Shown: positions 30,985-39,265 of the stretch, in pieces
Layout of the letters: each line of letters opens with the position of its first letter
Numbering within the stretch: position 1 is the first letter of the stretch
DNA from: JAWKRB01 sp041389885
GTDB lineage: Bacteria; Myxococcota_A; Polyangia; Polyangiales; Ga0077539
Length of the DNA: 64,000 nt
Direction: 5' to 3'
Assembly (NCBI GenBank): GCA_041389885.1
Contig: JAWKRB010000006.1
Location: forward strand, 186,001-250,000
Notes under the pieces: model-generated
Seen by the model: the letters and a program-made list of their open reading frames with translations, nothing else
The model's database searches: none
What the model was told of the DNA's origin: nothing
Made by a program: the position numbers and the translations under genes

Positions 30985-31566
30985 ATGAAGGTCGAAGCCT
31001 GTCATGACCTGAGAGCGTTCTTTCGTCAGCAACTCACCCTGGCGCTCACCCGCCGCCGCATCGACGCGCGGCCCGAGACCGAGGCCTACATCGCCGGGGT
31101 GCTCGTCGACTGCGGGATGCAGCCGCCGCGCCTCGACCGTCCCCTGGTGGTCGCCCTCAACGAGGCCCTCGCGTGCGAGAGCGCCCTGCGCACCGTGCGG
31201 CTCATGCGCACGGGAGACGCCGCGCTCTGCCTCGCGGGGCTCTTCGCGCCGCACGTCGAGCGCACCGTGGGCAGCCTGGGGCTCTACATTCACCTCGGGT
31301 CGATGGCCTACCAGCGCGCGGCCGACGCGTCGCGCGGCGACGCCTCGCCGCCCGCCCCCGTCGATACCCTGGCCGAGCTGGGCGAGGGCTTTCCGCGCTT
31401 CGTCGACGCGCTGCACGAGGTCGCTGAGTCGAGCGCGTTGGGCGCGGTGACGCGCGACGTGGTGCGGCTCTACGACCGACTGCGCGCCGCCGGGTCGGAG
31501 CGGGCGGCGGAGGAGATGGCGAGGCAGGGCTTGTTCCCCGCGCCGGGCGCGAAGGGGACGTGCTGA
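30985..31566 (+). CDS. Conserved hypothetical protein, mostly helical
   Basis: 193 residues, unrecognised. No signal or TM. It is predicted helical: FFRQQLTLALTRRRIDARPETEAYIAGVLVDCG at the start, a ACESALRTVRLMRTGDAALCLAGLF centre and an amphipathic C-terminus (DVVRLYDRLRAAGSERAAEEMARQG). It faces groESL across 484 bp and is followed after 25 bp by the 3' end of rpoZ. Because a CIRCE-like element lies upstream, it might belong to the heat-shock regulon, but that is inference. Confidence 0.65.
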   Translation: MKVEACHDLRAFFRQQLTLALTRRRIDARPETEAYIAGVLVDCGMQPPRLDRPLVVALNEALACESALRTVRLMRTGDAALCLAGLFAPHVERTVGSLGLYIHLGSMAYQRAADASRGDASPPAPVDTLAELGEGFPRFVDALHEVAESSALGAVTRDVVRLYDRLRAAGSERAAEEMARQGLFPAPGAKGTC

Positions 31567-31591
31567 GCTTGCACGCGGAGAGGGCGAGCGC

Positions 31592-31840
31592 TCAGCCGAA
31601 GCGGCGCTTCTGATCGGCGATGTACTGGTCCACGGCCTCGCGGGACGGGCGGTCGAAGTGGACCTTGCTCGCGGCGATCTCGCGCAGGGCCAGCACGGCG
31701 GGCTTGTTGCGGTAGCGACCGCCGTCGAGCTGGACCTTCGCGCCCTTCATGATCTGACGGGTGCGGGTCGCGGCGAGGACCACCATCGCGAAGCGGTTCT
31801 CTTCCTTGTCGAGGCAATCTTCTACGGTCACGCGAGCCAT
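31592..31840 (-). CDS. rpoZ: DNA-directed RNA polymerase omega subunit
   Basis: 82 residues. Omega helps assemble RNA polymerase by holding beta-prime and takes part in (p)ppGpp response. Its conserved start MARVTVEDCLDKEENRFAMVVLAATRTRQI matches the family. I set the start at ATG 31840, which has a strong AAGGAGG 6 bp upstream; the longer open frame lacks conservation. It lies 58 bp after the start of its own strand's upstream gene end (sensor protein stop at 31899), so the two may be co-transcribed. The usual partners gmk/spoT are not adjacent. Confidence 0.92.
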   Translation of the reverse strand: MARVTVEDCLDKEENRFAMVVLAATRTRQIMKGAKVQLDGGRYRNKPAVLALREIAASKVHFDRPSREAVDQYIADQKRRFG

Positions 31841-31898
31841 GAGGGACCTCCTTGAAGGGGGCGGGACCATACCGCATCCCGCCGAGCGCACGCAACGC

Positions 31899-33899
31899 TC
31901 AGGTCGGTTCGCCCTCGTTGGCGGAGCGGTTCAGGTTGAGGATCTTCGCTCCGCCCACGTAGTCCTGCGTCTCGTAGCGCTGCACCGAGCCCAGCCGACG
32001 GACGATCAGCGCCATGCGCTCGGCCTCGCGGAGGATCACCTCGGCGGCGCGGCCGATCGCCACCGGGTCGTGGGTGCAGCGCCCGATGAGCTCGGCGTAG
32101 CCCTGCACCGCCGTCAGTGGCTGGTTGAGCTCGTGCGCCGCCGCCCCCGCGACCTCGCCGACGACCGCCTGACGCTCGCCGACCGCGAGCTCCTCCTGCG
32201 CCTTGGCGAGCCGCCCCTCGAGCCGGAGCCGCTCTCTCAGGTCTGAGAAGATCCCCACCGTGGCGCCCTGGGGGTCGCTCACCAGGGCGACGGAGAGCTG
32301 CACCGGGATCCGCTCGCCGCTGCGGGAGATCACCTCGGTGCGCACGCCTTCGAGGTTGCCGTGGGGGGAGGCTCGCAGCCTCGCCATGATGTCCCGCGCG
32401 GCGCCGGCGGGGTACAGGGTCTTCACCAACCGCCGCCCGATCATCTCCTCGCGGGAGTACCCGAGCACCCGCTCGGCGGCCCGGTTGAACAGCAGCACGC
32501 TGCCGTCTCGGGCGCCCGCGATGATCGCGTCGGGGGAGCTCTCGATCAACGACGAGAGGAACTCCTTGGTGCGCGCGAGCTCGCGGGCCGTCGCCCGGTC
32601 GTCGGTCACGTCGCGAAAGGTCAGCAGCACGGCGTGGTTCTCGCGCAGCAGCGACGCGGTCGAGACCGACAGCGTGCGCACCGCGCCGTCGCGGCGACGG
32701 ACGCGAACGTCGGTGTCGGCGGGGAAGCGCCGCGCGCGAAACCCCTGCCGCAGGGCCCTCGCCAGGCCGCGGTCCTCGGGCGCGACGATGAAGTGCGCGA
32801 AGGCGCCCCGCAGGTCGGCGTCGGCGTACCCGGTGATCTCCGCGGCGCGCGGGTTCGCGAACAGCACCCGACCGTTCGGGTCGACCACCACCATGCCGTC
32901 GGCCGCCGAGACGAAGAGGTCGGCGTAGCGCTCCAGGAGCCGGGCGCGGTGCTCGGCCTCCAGCCGCGCGTCGGTCACGGCCTGGCTCTGCTCGCGCAGG
33001 CGCTGCATCTCGTTCGCGTTGCGGAGCGCGACGCCGGTCGCGTTGGCGATCACCTCGCAGAGCGAAGACTCGCGATGGTCGAGGGGCCCCCGGCGCCCCC
33101 GACCCCGGAGCACGAGCACCCCGTGCACGCTGCCGTCGCAGAGGATCGGCAGGAGGGTCAGCGAGGTGAGCTGCACCCCCGCGAGGTGCGCGCGCACGCC
33201 GTCGAGGAGGGGGTGGCTGGCCACGTCGTGAATCACCAGCGGCGCGCCGCGGCGGAGCACCTGCTGCACCTCGGGGTAGCGATCGAGCTCCACCGGGTGG
33301 TTGTGCAGGTCGGCGTCGTCGCTCGCCGCGACCACGTAGCCGGTGCGCTCGCCCACCTGACCGACGACGATCGAGCAGCTCTCGACCCTCACCAGCTCCG
33401 CCACGCGGCGCACGACCGTGGACAGAATCTCCCGCGGATCGAGGCGCGAGGCGAGGGTGCGCGTGAGCTCCACCATCGCCTGCGCGTCGCGCTCCTTCGA
33501 CGCGAGCTCATGGACATACGAGCGCAGGCGAAGCTGCGCGCGGATGCGGGCGAGGAGCTCAGGCCGTCGGCAGGGCTTGCGGAGGAAGTCGTCGGCTCCG
33601 GCGGCGAAGACCCGCTCGACCTCGGCGTCGTCTTCGAGCGCGGTGAGCACGATCACCGGGAGGTCTCGGGTGGCGTCGTGGGCCCGCAGCACGTTCAGCA
33701 CCGCGTAGCCGTCGCTGGGCGGCAGCACGAGGTCGAGGATCATCACCCCCGGCGGCGACTCGAGGGCCGACGCGATGGCCTCGTCGGCGCGGGCGAAGGA
33801 CGAGACCCGGTAACCAACGCGGGCGAGCCAGCCGCCGATCAGACGACGGGTGACCGCGTCGTCGTCGACCAGCAGAATCCTTGGCCCCTCGTCTCCCAT
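31899..33899 (-). CDS. REC-GAF-PAS-PAS-HisKA signalling protein lacking an ATPase domain
   Basis: 666 residues, cytoplasmic. Domains in order: receiver (RILLVDDD..., phospho-acceptor Asp56 in MILDLVLP, conserved Lys in RKPCR), GAF (~145-300), two PAS domains (~325-440, NGRVLFANPRAAEITGY; ~455-560, DGSVLLFNRAAERVLGY), and a HisKA dimerisation helix pair with H-box His589 in AAHELNQPLT. The protein ends 77 residues later with YETQDYVGGAKILNLNR, so there is no HATPase_c domain. Hence it cannot autophosphorylate; it may act as a phosphotransfer dimer or with a separate ATPase. It starts at ATG 33899 and is followed by rpoZ after 58 bp. Confidence 0.88.
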   Translation of the reverse strand: MGDEGPRILLVDDDAVTRRLIGGWLARVGYRVSSFARADEAIASALESPPGVMILDLVLPPSDGYAVLNVLRAHDATRDLPVIVLTALEDDAEVERVFAAGADDFLRKPCRRPELLARIRAQLRLRSYVHELASKERDAQAMVELTRTLASRLDPREILSTVVRRVAELVRVESCSIVVGQVGERTGYVVAASDDADLHNHPVELDRYPEVQQVLRRGAPLVIHDVASHPLLDGVRAHLAGVQLTSLTLLPILCDGSVHGVLVLRGRGRRGPLDHRESSLCEVIANATGVALRNANEMQRLREQSQAVTDARLEAEHRARLLERYADLFVSAADGMVVVDPNGRVLFANPRAAEITGYADADLRGAFAHFIVAPEDRGLARALRQGFRARRFPADTDVRVRRRDGAVRTLSVSTASLLRENHAVLLTFRDVTDDRATARELARTKEFLSSLIESSPDAIIAGARDGSVLLFNRAAERVLGYSREEMIGRRLVKTLYPAGAARDIMARLRASPHGNLEGVRTEVISRSGERIPVQLSVALVSDPQGATVGIFSDLRERLRLEGRLAKAQEELAVGERQAVVGEVAGAAAHELNQPLTAVQGYAELIGRCTHDPVAIGRAAEVILREAERMALIVRRLGSVQRYETQDYVGGAKILNLNRSANEGEPT

Positions 33900-33936
33900 G
33901 CTCGACGCGCAGCGTATCCCGCGTTGGTTCTGGCGA

Positions 33937-35238
33937 TCAACGCGTTCGGGCGTCGCGCGTCCACCACGCGCTGAGGGCCTCGGTGTGGACCGTGCGCACC
34001 GCGACGCCCGCGCGGGCGGCGAGGTCGCGGCACACGTCCCACTCGGGCTGCGCGCTCGGGGCGATGCCGTCGCCGTCGGCGACCTTCACCGGGACCTTGC
34101 CGTAGCGCGTCTCGACCTCGTCGACCCGCCGGGGGCGCTCGATGCGGTGCACAGGACGCCAGCGCAGCCCGAGCGAGCTGCTCTCGCCGAGGAGGAGCTT
34201 CCCGATGCGGTCCTCCTCGCCGCGGCGCACGAGGGCCGAGACCATCACGCCCGGTCGACCCTTCTTCATGCCGACCGGGGTGGTCCAGGCGTCGAGGGCG
34301 CCGTCGCGCAGGAGCCGGTCGGTCACGTGCGCCGAGAGCTGCCCCGTCACGTCATCCAGGTTCGACTCAAGCACGACGTGAGACCCCATCGTCTGGTCCT
34401 CGCCCGCGCGCGCCGCGTCGACGTCGCCGAGCACCAGCCGCACCATGTTGGGGCGATCGGGGAGCTGCCGCGTCCCGGCGCCGAAGCCCGTCGCCACCGG
34501 GCGCATCGAGGGCCAGCGGGTGAACTCCGCGGCGTTCGCCTTCACCAGGCACGCGCCCGTCGGGGTGACCAGCTCTACGTCGACCGCCGCCGCCTCGGTC
34601 GGAACCCCCTGGAGGATCTCCACCACCGCCGGCGCCGGGAGCGGCAGCACCCCATGCGCCGCTCGCACGAAGCCTCGCCCCATCGGCAGCGGCGCGCAGG
34701 TCACCCGCGCCCCCAGCCAGTCGAGGGCCGCGCTCGCCGCCACGATGTCGACGATCGCGTCGACGGCGCCGACCTCGTGAAAGTGAACGTCCTCGACGGA
34801 GATGCGATGCACCCGGGCCTCGGCCACGGCGAGCACGCGAAACGCGTCCTGCGCCCTGCGGCGAACGCCCTCGAGGAGCTCGGCCGACTCGAGCATCGCC
34901 TTGATCTCGCGGTACGTCCGGTGGGGCTGCGCGCCGCTCACCCGCACGTGAAAGCGGGTCGCGGCGACGCTGCTCACCATCGTCGGCGAGGTGCCCACCT
35001 CGAAGCCCGTCAGCGACAGGCTGCTCAGCGCCCGGTGAATCGGCGCGAGGGGGACGCCGAGGTCGATCAGCGCGGCCACGAGCATGTCGCCCGCCACGCC
35101 GCTGAAGCAGTCGATGTGAAGCACCCGGCCCACGCCGAAGCCGTGCGAGAGCTCCGCCCGTGGCGGAGCGTCAGCGTGCGGGCCGTGCGCGTGGCCGTGC
35201 GCGTGGCCGTGATCGTGGTGCGAGTCGCCGTGCGGCAT
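33937..35238 (-). CDS. larC: LarC: nickel-pincer cofactor nickel insertion protein
   Basis: 433 residues. LarC inserts nickel into the pyridinium-bisthiocarboxylate mononucleotide cofactor of lactate racemase and related enzymes. Seen: a His-rich N-terminal extension (HHDHGHAHGHAHGPH), HIDCFSGVAGDMLVAALIDLG, FHEVGAVDAIVDIV, PLPMGRGFVRAAHGVLPLPAPAV, and the C-terminal ferredoxin-like half with ESNLDDVTGQLSAHVTDRLL and GMKKGRPGVMVSAL. In some bacteria LarC is made by a programmed frameshift; here it is a single frame. larB, larE and a racemase are not in the window. The start is set at ATG 35238 just before the His-rich stretch. Confidence 0.92.
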   Translation of the reverse strand: MPHGDSHHDHGHAHGHAHGPHADAPPRAELSHGFGVGRVLHIDCFSGVAGDMLVAALIDLGVPLAPIHRALSSLSLTGFEVGTSPTMVSSVAATRFHVRVSGAQPHRTYREIKAMLESAELLEGVRRRAQDAFRVLAVAEARVHRISVEDVHFHEVGAVDAIVDIVAASAALDWLGARVTCAPLPMGRGFVRAAHGVLPLPAPAVVEILQGVPTEAAAVDVELVTPTGACLVKANAAEFTRWPSMRPVATGFGAGTRQLPDRPNMVRLVLGDVDAARAGEDQTMGSHVVLESNLDDVTGQLSAHVTDRLLRDGALDAWTTPVGMKKGRPGVMVSALVRRGEEDRIGKLLLGESSSLGLRWRPVHRIERPRRVDEVETRYGKVPVKVADGDGIAPSAQPEWDVCRDLAARAGVAVRTVHTEALSAWWTRDARTR

Positions 35239-35566
35239 GGGGAAGGTCTCCGTGACTGAAGCGCCCTCGCCGCAGGGACTCCAAGGTCGTGCAGACCCAG
35301 AGCGACAAGCGAGGCTTGGACCGTCGGAATACGCAATGCCGCTCGCTCGCGTCAACGACCCGAGACGAAACCCCTCGCGCCTCGCGCGCTCCCGAGAGCG
35401 CCGAGCGCGCACATTTTTTTCCGTGGCGGCGGGAGGGGCGCGCCAGTATGCTCCTGCGAGGCTCCGACGGCCTGTGCCCTCCGCTTGTTTGCGGAGGCTC
35501 CAAGGGGCGGCTTCAGGGCACCCCAGAGGGTGCTGGTCGCGGGATGCGCATGGCAACGGGTGCGGC
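35239..35566. other. Intergenic region between divergent larC and the FHA locus
   Basis: About 330 bp with no convincing gene. It includes an A/T-rich spot (CACATTTTTTTCC near 35410) and a perfect hairpin CCTCCGC-TTGTTT-GCGGAGG at 35478-35497, preceded by a direct copy of GAGGCTCC at 35457 and followed by another at 35494. No T-run follows the hairpin. I could not match it to a riboswitch or small RNA family. Confidence 0.4.
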
Positions 35567-35716
35567 GTGAAGGTGAATAACCAGGAACTGCCCGAGGGGT
35601 TGGAGATCGAAGGGGCGATTCCCCCTCGCGCTGCGCAGCGGCTGCGCCCCGGGGGGCCTCCCCGGCTCGCGCCGCTCACGGGCGTTCTCATGACCGACCC
35701 CACGGCGCCCTGGTGA
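35567..35716 (+). CDS. Possible short upstream ORF coupled to the FHA gene
   Basis: From GTG 35567 a 49-codon frame (VKVNNQELPEGLEIEGAIPP... ending MTDPTAPW) runs to the TGA at 35714-35716, overlapping the GTG of the FHA gene as GTGA. It may be a small coupled gene or leader peptide. Alternatively a single missing base near 35710 splits one longer protein: MTDPTAP would then run straight into VIRRVRV. Neither signal nor known motif. Low confidence. Confidence 0.3.
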   Translation: MKVNNQELPEGLEIEGAIPPRAAQRLRPGGPPRLAPLTGVLMTDPTAPW

Positions 35717-36924
35717 TTCGCCGCGTGCGGGTTCGCGTGACCAGCGGACCCGATCGAGGGCGCGAGGCCCTGCTCGAGGCGGGCACCCTGCTCGTCGGCA
35801 CCCACACCGACAACGACCTCATCCTTCGCGACCCGCAGGTGGGCAAGTACCACCTCGAAATCGCGCTCGTCGCGGGCGGAATTCGAGTGCGCGACCTCGG
35901 CTCGGAGAGCGGCACCTTCGTCAACGCCGCCAGGCTCTCCGCGGGCGTCGTCGCCGTCGGCACCGAGATCTCCATCGGCCGAAGCACCCTGCAGCTCCTG
36001 GTGGGCGACCTGACGGTGACGATCCAGCCCAGCGAGCGACCCTCCTTCGGGCCGGTGGCGGGGCAGTCGGTGGCGATGCGAATGCTCTTCGCCGTGCTCG
36101 AGCGCATCGCGGCGACCGACACGCCGATCCTCCTCGAGGGAGACGCCGGCACCGGGCGCACGCTCATCGCCAAGGCCGTGCACGCCGCGTCGCGCTTCGC
36201 GGCTTCTCCCGTGACGGCGGTCGACCTCCGTCTGCCCACCTCCGAGCGCCCGTCGCTCACGCAGATCTCCCAGCGCTCCGACACCTTCACGCTGCTGCTC
36301 GAGCGCATCGACGAGGCGAGCAACGCCGACATGACCGCGCTGCTCTCGATCTACGAGCGCCGAGAGGAGGGCGTGCTCGACGCCAGAATCCTCGCCACCT
36401 GCTCCGCGGACATCAAGCGCGCCGCCGCCGAGGGGCGGTTTCGGCGCGACCTCGCGAACCACGTCGCCGCCGTGAGGCTCCAGGTGCCGCCCCTCGCCGA
36501 GCGAACTGAAGACATCCCCGTGCTCATCCGGCAGTTCGCGCGCGAGATCTGCGGGGCTGATCCCGAGTTTCGCGACGAGGATTTCGCCCGGGCCATCGCG
36601 CGCAGCTACCCCGGCAACGTGCGCGAGCTTCGCGGCCTGGTCGTGAAGGCGCTGCAGGTCGAGGCGGCTCCGCCCACGCTCCCCAAGGCGGGCATCGCCC
36701 GCGCGCGCGCGGCGCTGGTCATGCCTCTGAACGCCCGGCCCAAGCCGCCGCCGCCCCGGGTCGCGCGCGACCGCATCGTCGAGTTCTTTGAGCGAGATCA
36801 CCTTCAGTCCATGTACAACCGCATGGGCGGAGAGCTGAACGAGATCGCGCGGGAGCTCGACCTGCCGCGCAAAGAGGTCGTTCGGCTGCTGAAGCAGCAC
36901 GGCGTTCAGGTCGCCGAGAAGTGA
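35713..36924 (+). CDS. FHA-domain protein with degenerate sigma54-activator-type AAA+ domain
   Basis: 403 residues. An FHA domain (about 1-100, LLVGTHTDNDLIL, SESGTFVN), which reads phosphothreonine, is fused to a bEBP-like AAA+ domain. Walker A is GDAGTGRT (143-150) with Arg in place of the usual Lys; the Walker B region reads LLLERIDE instead of LFLDE; the GAFTGA loop that contacts sigma54 is absent. The sensor/R-finger part (FRRDLANHVAAVRLQVPPLAERTEDIPVL, YPGNVRELRGLV) remains, as does a Fis-like C-terminal HTH (LNEIARELDLPRKEVVRLLKQHG). It is therefore unlikely to activate sigma54 conventionally. GTG start at 35713; the last 19 bp overlap thiL. Confidence 0.85.
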   Translation: MIRRVRVRVTSGPDRGREALLEAGTLLVGTHTDNDLILRDPQVGKYHLEIALVAGGIRVRDLGSESGTFVNAARLSAGVVAVGTEISIGRSTLQLLVGDLTVTIQPSERPSFGPVAGQSVAMRMLFAVLERIAATDTPILLEGDAGTGRTLIAKAVHAASRFAASPVTAVDLRLPTSERPSLTQISQRSDTFTLLLERIDEASNADMTALLSIYERREEGVLDARILATCSADIKRAAAEGRFRRDLANHVAAVRLQVPPLAERTEDIPVLIRQFAREICGADPEFRDEDFARAIARSYPGNVRELRGLVVKALQVEAAPPTLPKAGIARARAALVMPLNARPKPPPPRVARDRIVEFFERDHLQSMYNRMGGELNEIARELDLPRKEVVRLLKQHGVQVAEK

Positions 36925-37841
36925 TCCCAGCCCTGAGGGCTGACCTCGGTGAGGCGGGACGCGTCGCGTAGATAGACCCCGGCGCCCTCGAGCACCTCGC
37001 CGACCAGGGTCCAGCGCGCGTCGAAGGCCGAGGCGGGGCCCGTCGCGAGCAGCTCGTAGTCTTCGCCGCCGTGGAGCGTCGCGTCGAGGGCCTCGTCGGC
37101 CGTTGCGTACGGGTGCAGCCGAAGGGCGTCGCGGTCGAAGACCACGCGGGCTCCCGACGCCTCGGCGAGGCGCGCGGCGTCGAGGGCGAGGCCGTCGGAG
37201 ACGTCGATGCACGCGGTGGCTCGGCCGCTCAGGACCGCGCTCAGGTCGACGCGGGCGAGGGGGTGGCGCCAGCGGTCCACGGCCTCCCGCCACCGCGGGT
37301 CGGGATCGCCCCGGAGCAGCGCGCGCAGGCCCAGCGCCGCGGCCCCGACCGGCCCGCTGATCGCGACGCGATCACCCGCGCGCGCGCCGCCGCGGAGGAG
37401 CGGCGCGTGAGCGGCCCGGCCCAGCACCGTGGTGCTGAGCGAGAGCTCGACGCCGGCGGAGAGGTTGCCCCCGACCACCCGCGTGCCCACCCGACGAGCC
37501 GCGCGCAGGGCCCCCCTCGCGAGCAGGAGGAAGTCCTCGTCGGAGAGCGCGGGCGGGAGGGTCCAGGAGAGCAGCAGGCCGCAGCCAGGGCCGTCGAGGG
37601 AGGCGCCCATCGCCGCGATGTCGCTCATGGCGGCCTCGCACGCTCGGGCCGAGGCGTCTTCGAGCGTGAGCAGGTCGCGGCGAAAGTGAACGCCCTCGAC
37701 CGCGGCGTCGACGGTCGCGACGAGGGGGCGCGGGTCGACGAGCACGGCGGCGTCGTCTCCGACGCCTAGAGAAGGCGCCTCGGCGGCGCCGAACAGCGCT
37801 CGGAGCAGGGCGAGGCGCTCCCGCTCGCTCGAGCGGCTCAC
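36906..37841 (-). CDS. thiL: Thiamine-monophosphate kinase
   Basis: 311 residues, normal length. It phosphorylates thiamine monophosphate to the diphosphate cofactor. Seen: GVGDDAAVLVDPRPLVATVDAAVEGVHF (Mg/ATP site), SDIAAMGA, RVVGGNLSAG, CIDVSDGLALDAARLAEASG and HGGEDYELLAT, all family signatures. It begins with GTG at 37841, sharing GTGA with the stop of the small membrane protein gene upstream, so the two are translationally coupled. Its 3' end overlaps the FHA gene by 19 bp. Confidence 0.95.
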   Translation of the reverse strand: MSRSSERERLALLRALFGAAEAPSLGVGDDAAVLVDPRPLVATVDAAVEGVHFRRDLLTLEDASARACEAAMSDIAAMGASLDGPGCGLLLSWTLPPALSDEDFLLLARGALRAARRVGTRVVGGNLSAGVELSLSTTVLGRAAHAPLLRGGARAGDRVAISGPVGAAALGLRALLRGDPDPRWREAVDRWRHPLARVDLSAVLSGRATACIDVSDGLALDAARLAEASGARVVFDRDALRLHPYATADEALDATLHGGEDYELLATGPASAFDARWTLVGEVLEGAGVYLRDASRLTEVSPQGWDHFSAT

Positions 37842-38257
37842 GACGACCGACCGCCGAGTCTCCGCCAGGGGATCAGCAGCACCACCGCGAGCTCAAAGGC
37901 GAAGACCCAGGGCTGCGCGAGCTCGGGTCGCTGGAGGATCTTCGCGACCACCGGGGTCGCGATCCAGAGGCACGCGAGCGCGGCGGCGGCGAGGAGGTAG
38001 TTCGTCTTGGGGGCCATGGGGGTGTGACGGTCGGGGCTCAGCGTCGCCAGCGCGGCGCCGAGCACCCGCTGAAGCCCCTTGGAGGCCTCGGCCCCTCGCT
38101 CGGGGTCGTCGCGCAGCGCGCGGTAGCGCCCCGCGGCGTCGGGGAGGCGGTCGAGGGCGGCGGCGAGGGCGACGAAGGCGCGGTGCTGCTCGTCGAGGTC
38201 CCACTTCTCCTGGAGGGCGATCCAGGCCTGCTCGATCGGGTCTTGGGCTTCGCTCAT
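37838..38257 (-). CDS. Small two-TM membrane protein, unknown
   Basis: 139 residues. The N-terminal ~80 residues are soluble and helical (WIALQEKWDLDEQHRAFVALAAALDRL, RYRALRDDPER), then two hydrophobic spans (NYLLAAAALACLWIATPVVA and PWVFAFELAVVLLIPW) end the protein. Unrecognised; the helical part resembles short tetratricopeptide-like or scaffold segments. The start ATG 38257 is chosen because the upstream open frame is not conserved-looking. It is coupled to thiL by a GTGA overlap and divergent from the rsmH cluster. Confidence 0.65.
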   Translation of the reverse strand: MSEAQDPIEQAWIALQEKWDLDEQHRAFVALAAALDRLPDAAGRYRALRDDPERGAEASKGLQRVLGAALATLSPDRHTPMAPKTNYLLAAAALACLWIATPVVAKILQRPELAQPWVFAFELAVVLLIPWRRLGGRSS

Positions 38258-38324
38258 CGCGCGTGGGATTTCGGTCACAGTCCTGGCCGCCGCGCAATCG
38301 GGGCGGCCGGGCGCCGCCGATTCT

Positions 38325-38354
38325 TTGACCGGCCCATCGGATCGTGACGATAGG
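38325..38354 (+). promoter_or_regulatory. Candidate promoter of the division/cell-wall cluster
   Basis: TTGACC (38325-38330), 18 bp, GATAGG (38349-38354), 20 bp before the rsmH ATG. The -10 matches poorly (three of six). No mraZ gene or typical MraZ-binding repeats were seen upstream. Confidence 0.3.
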
Positions 38355-38374
38355 AGCCTGGAGCCGCACACGCG

Positions 38375-39265
38375 ATGGAACCCTTGCGCCACGAGACCGT
38401 TCTGCTGGACGAGGTGATCCGAGGGCTCGACCTCAGGCCGGGCGCCTTCGCCGCCGACGTCACCACCGGGCTCGGGGGGCACGCCGAGGCGATCCTTCGC
38501 GAGACCTCCCCCGACGGCGCGCTCCTCGCCCTCGACCGGGACCCCTACGCCCTGACGCGGGCGGGCGAGCGACTCGCGGCCTTCGGCGACCGGGTGCGCT
38601 TTCACCAGGGGCCCTTCTCCGAGCTCCGCGACGTGCTGCAGGGGCGGCGCCTCGACGCGCTCGTGGCCGACCTCGGGGTCTCGTCTCCGCAGATCGACGA
38701 CCCCGAGCGCGGCATGAGCTTTCGCGCCGAGGGGCCTCTGGACATGCGCATGGGCCCCGACGCCGACGACACCGCGTGGTCGGTGGTGCGTGAGCTGCGA
38801 GAGGCCCAGCTCGCAGACGTGATCTACCAGTTCGGCGAGGAGCGCGCGTCGCGGCCCATCGCGCGCTCGATCAAGCGCGCCATCGACGAGGGCGCGATGG
38901 AGACCACGAAGGACCTCGCGCGGGCGGTCTACCGGGTGCTCGGCCCCCCGCGATTCGGCAAGCTCGACCCCGCGACGCGCACGTTTCAGGCGCTGCGCAT
39001 CTCGGTCAACGACGAGCTCGGTGAGGTGCAGCGGCTCCTCGCGTCGCTCCCCGAGGTGCTCGCGGACGACGGTCGCGTCGCGGTGATCTCGTTTCACTCG
39101 CTCGAAGACCGGCTCGTGAAGCACGCCTTTCGAGGCGACGCCGCGCTGGAGCCGTTGACCCGAAAGCCCGTCGAGCCGAGCGAGGCTGAGCTCGAGAGAA
39201 ACCCGCGGTCGCGCAGCGCGCGGCTGAGGGTGGCCCGTCGTCGACCGAGAACGGAGGTCCCGTGA
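38375..39265 (+). CDS. rsmH: 16S rRNA (cytosine1402-N4)-methyltransferase RsmH
   Basis: 296 residues. It methylates N4 of C1402 in the decoding site of 16S rRNA. The start MEPLRHETVLLDEVIRGLDL, the SAM loop DVTTGLGGHAEAIL, GVSSPQIDDPERGMSF and FQALRISVNDELGEVQ are family signatures; the end has ISFHSLEDRLVKHAFR. It is the first gene of the cell-division/wall cluster and shares GTGA with ftsL. Confidence 0.96.
   Translation: MEPLRHETVLLDEVIRGLDLRPGAFAADVTTGLGGHAEAILRETSPDGALLALDRDPYALTRAGERLAAFGDRVRFHQGPFSELRDVLQGRRLDALVADLGVSSPQIDDPERGMSFRAEGPLDMRMGPDADDTAWSVVRELREAQLADVIYQFGEERASRPIARSIKRAIDEGAMETTKDLARAVYRVLGPPRFGKLDPATRTFQALRISVNDELGEVQRLLASLPEVLADDGRVAVISFHSLEDRLVKHAFRGDAALEPLTRKPVEPSEAELERNPRSRSARLRVARRRPRTEVP

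Noticed and set aside
33937..37293. Long open frame upstream of larC
   Set aside because: The region above 35238 is antisense to the FHA gene and lacks larC-like sequence; the His-rich start at 35238 is natural.
38301..38318. GGCGGCCGGGCGCCGCC hairpin as a terminator
   Set aside because: No gene ends before it on the plus strand and it lies in the divergent control region upstream of rsmH.
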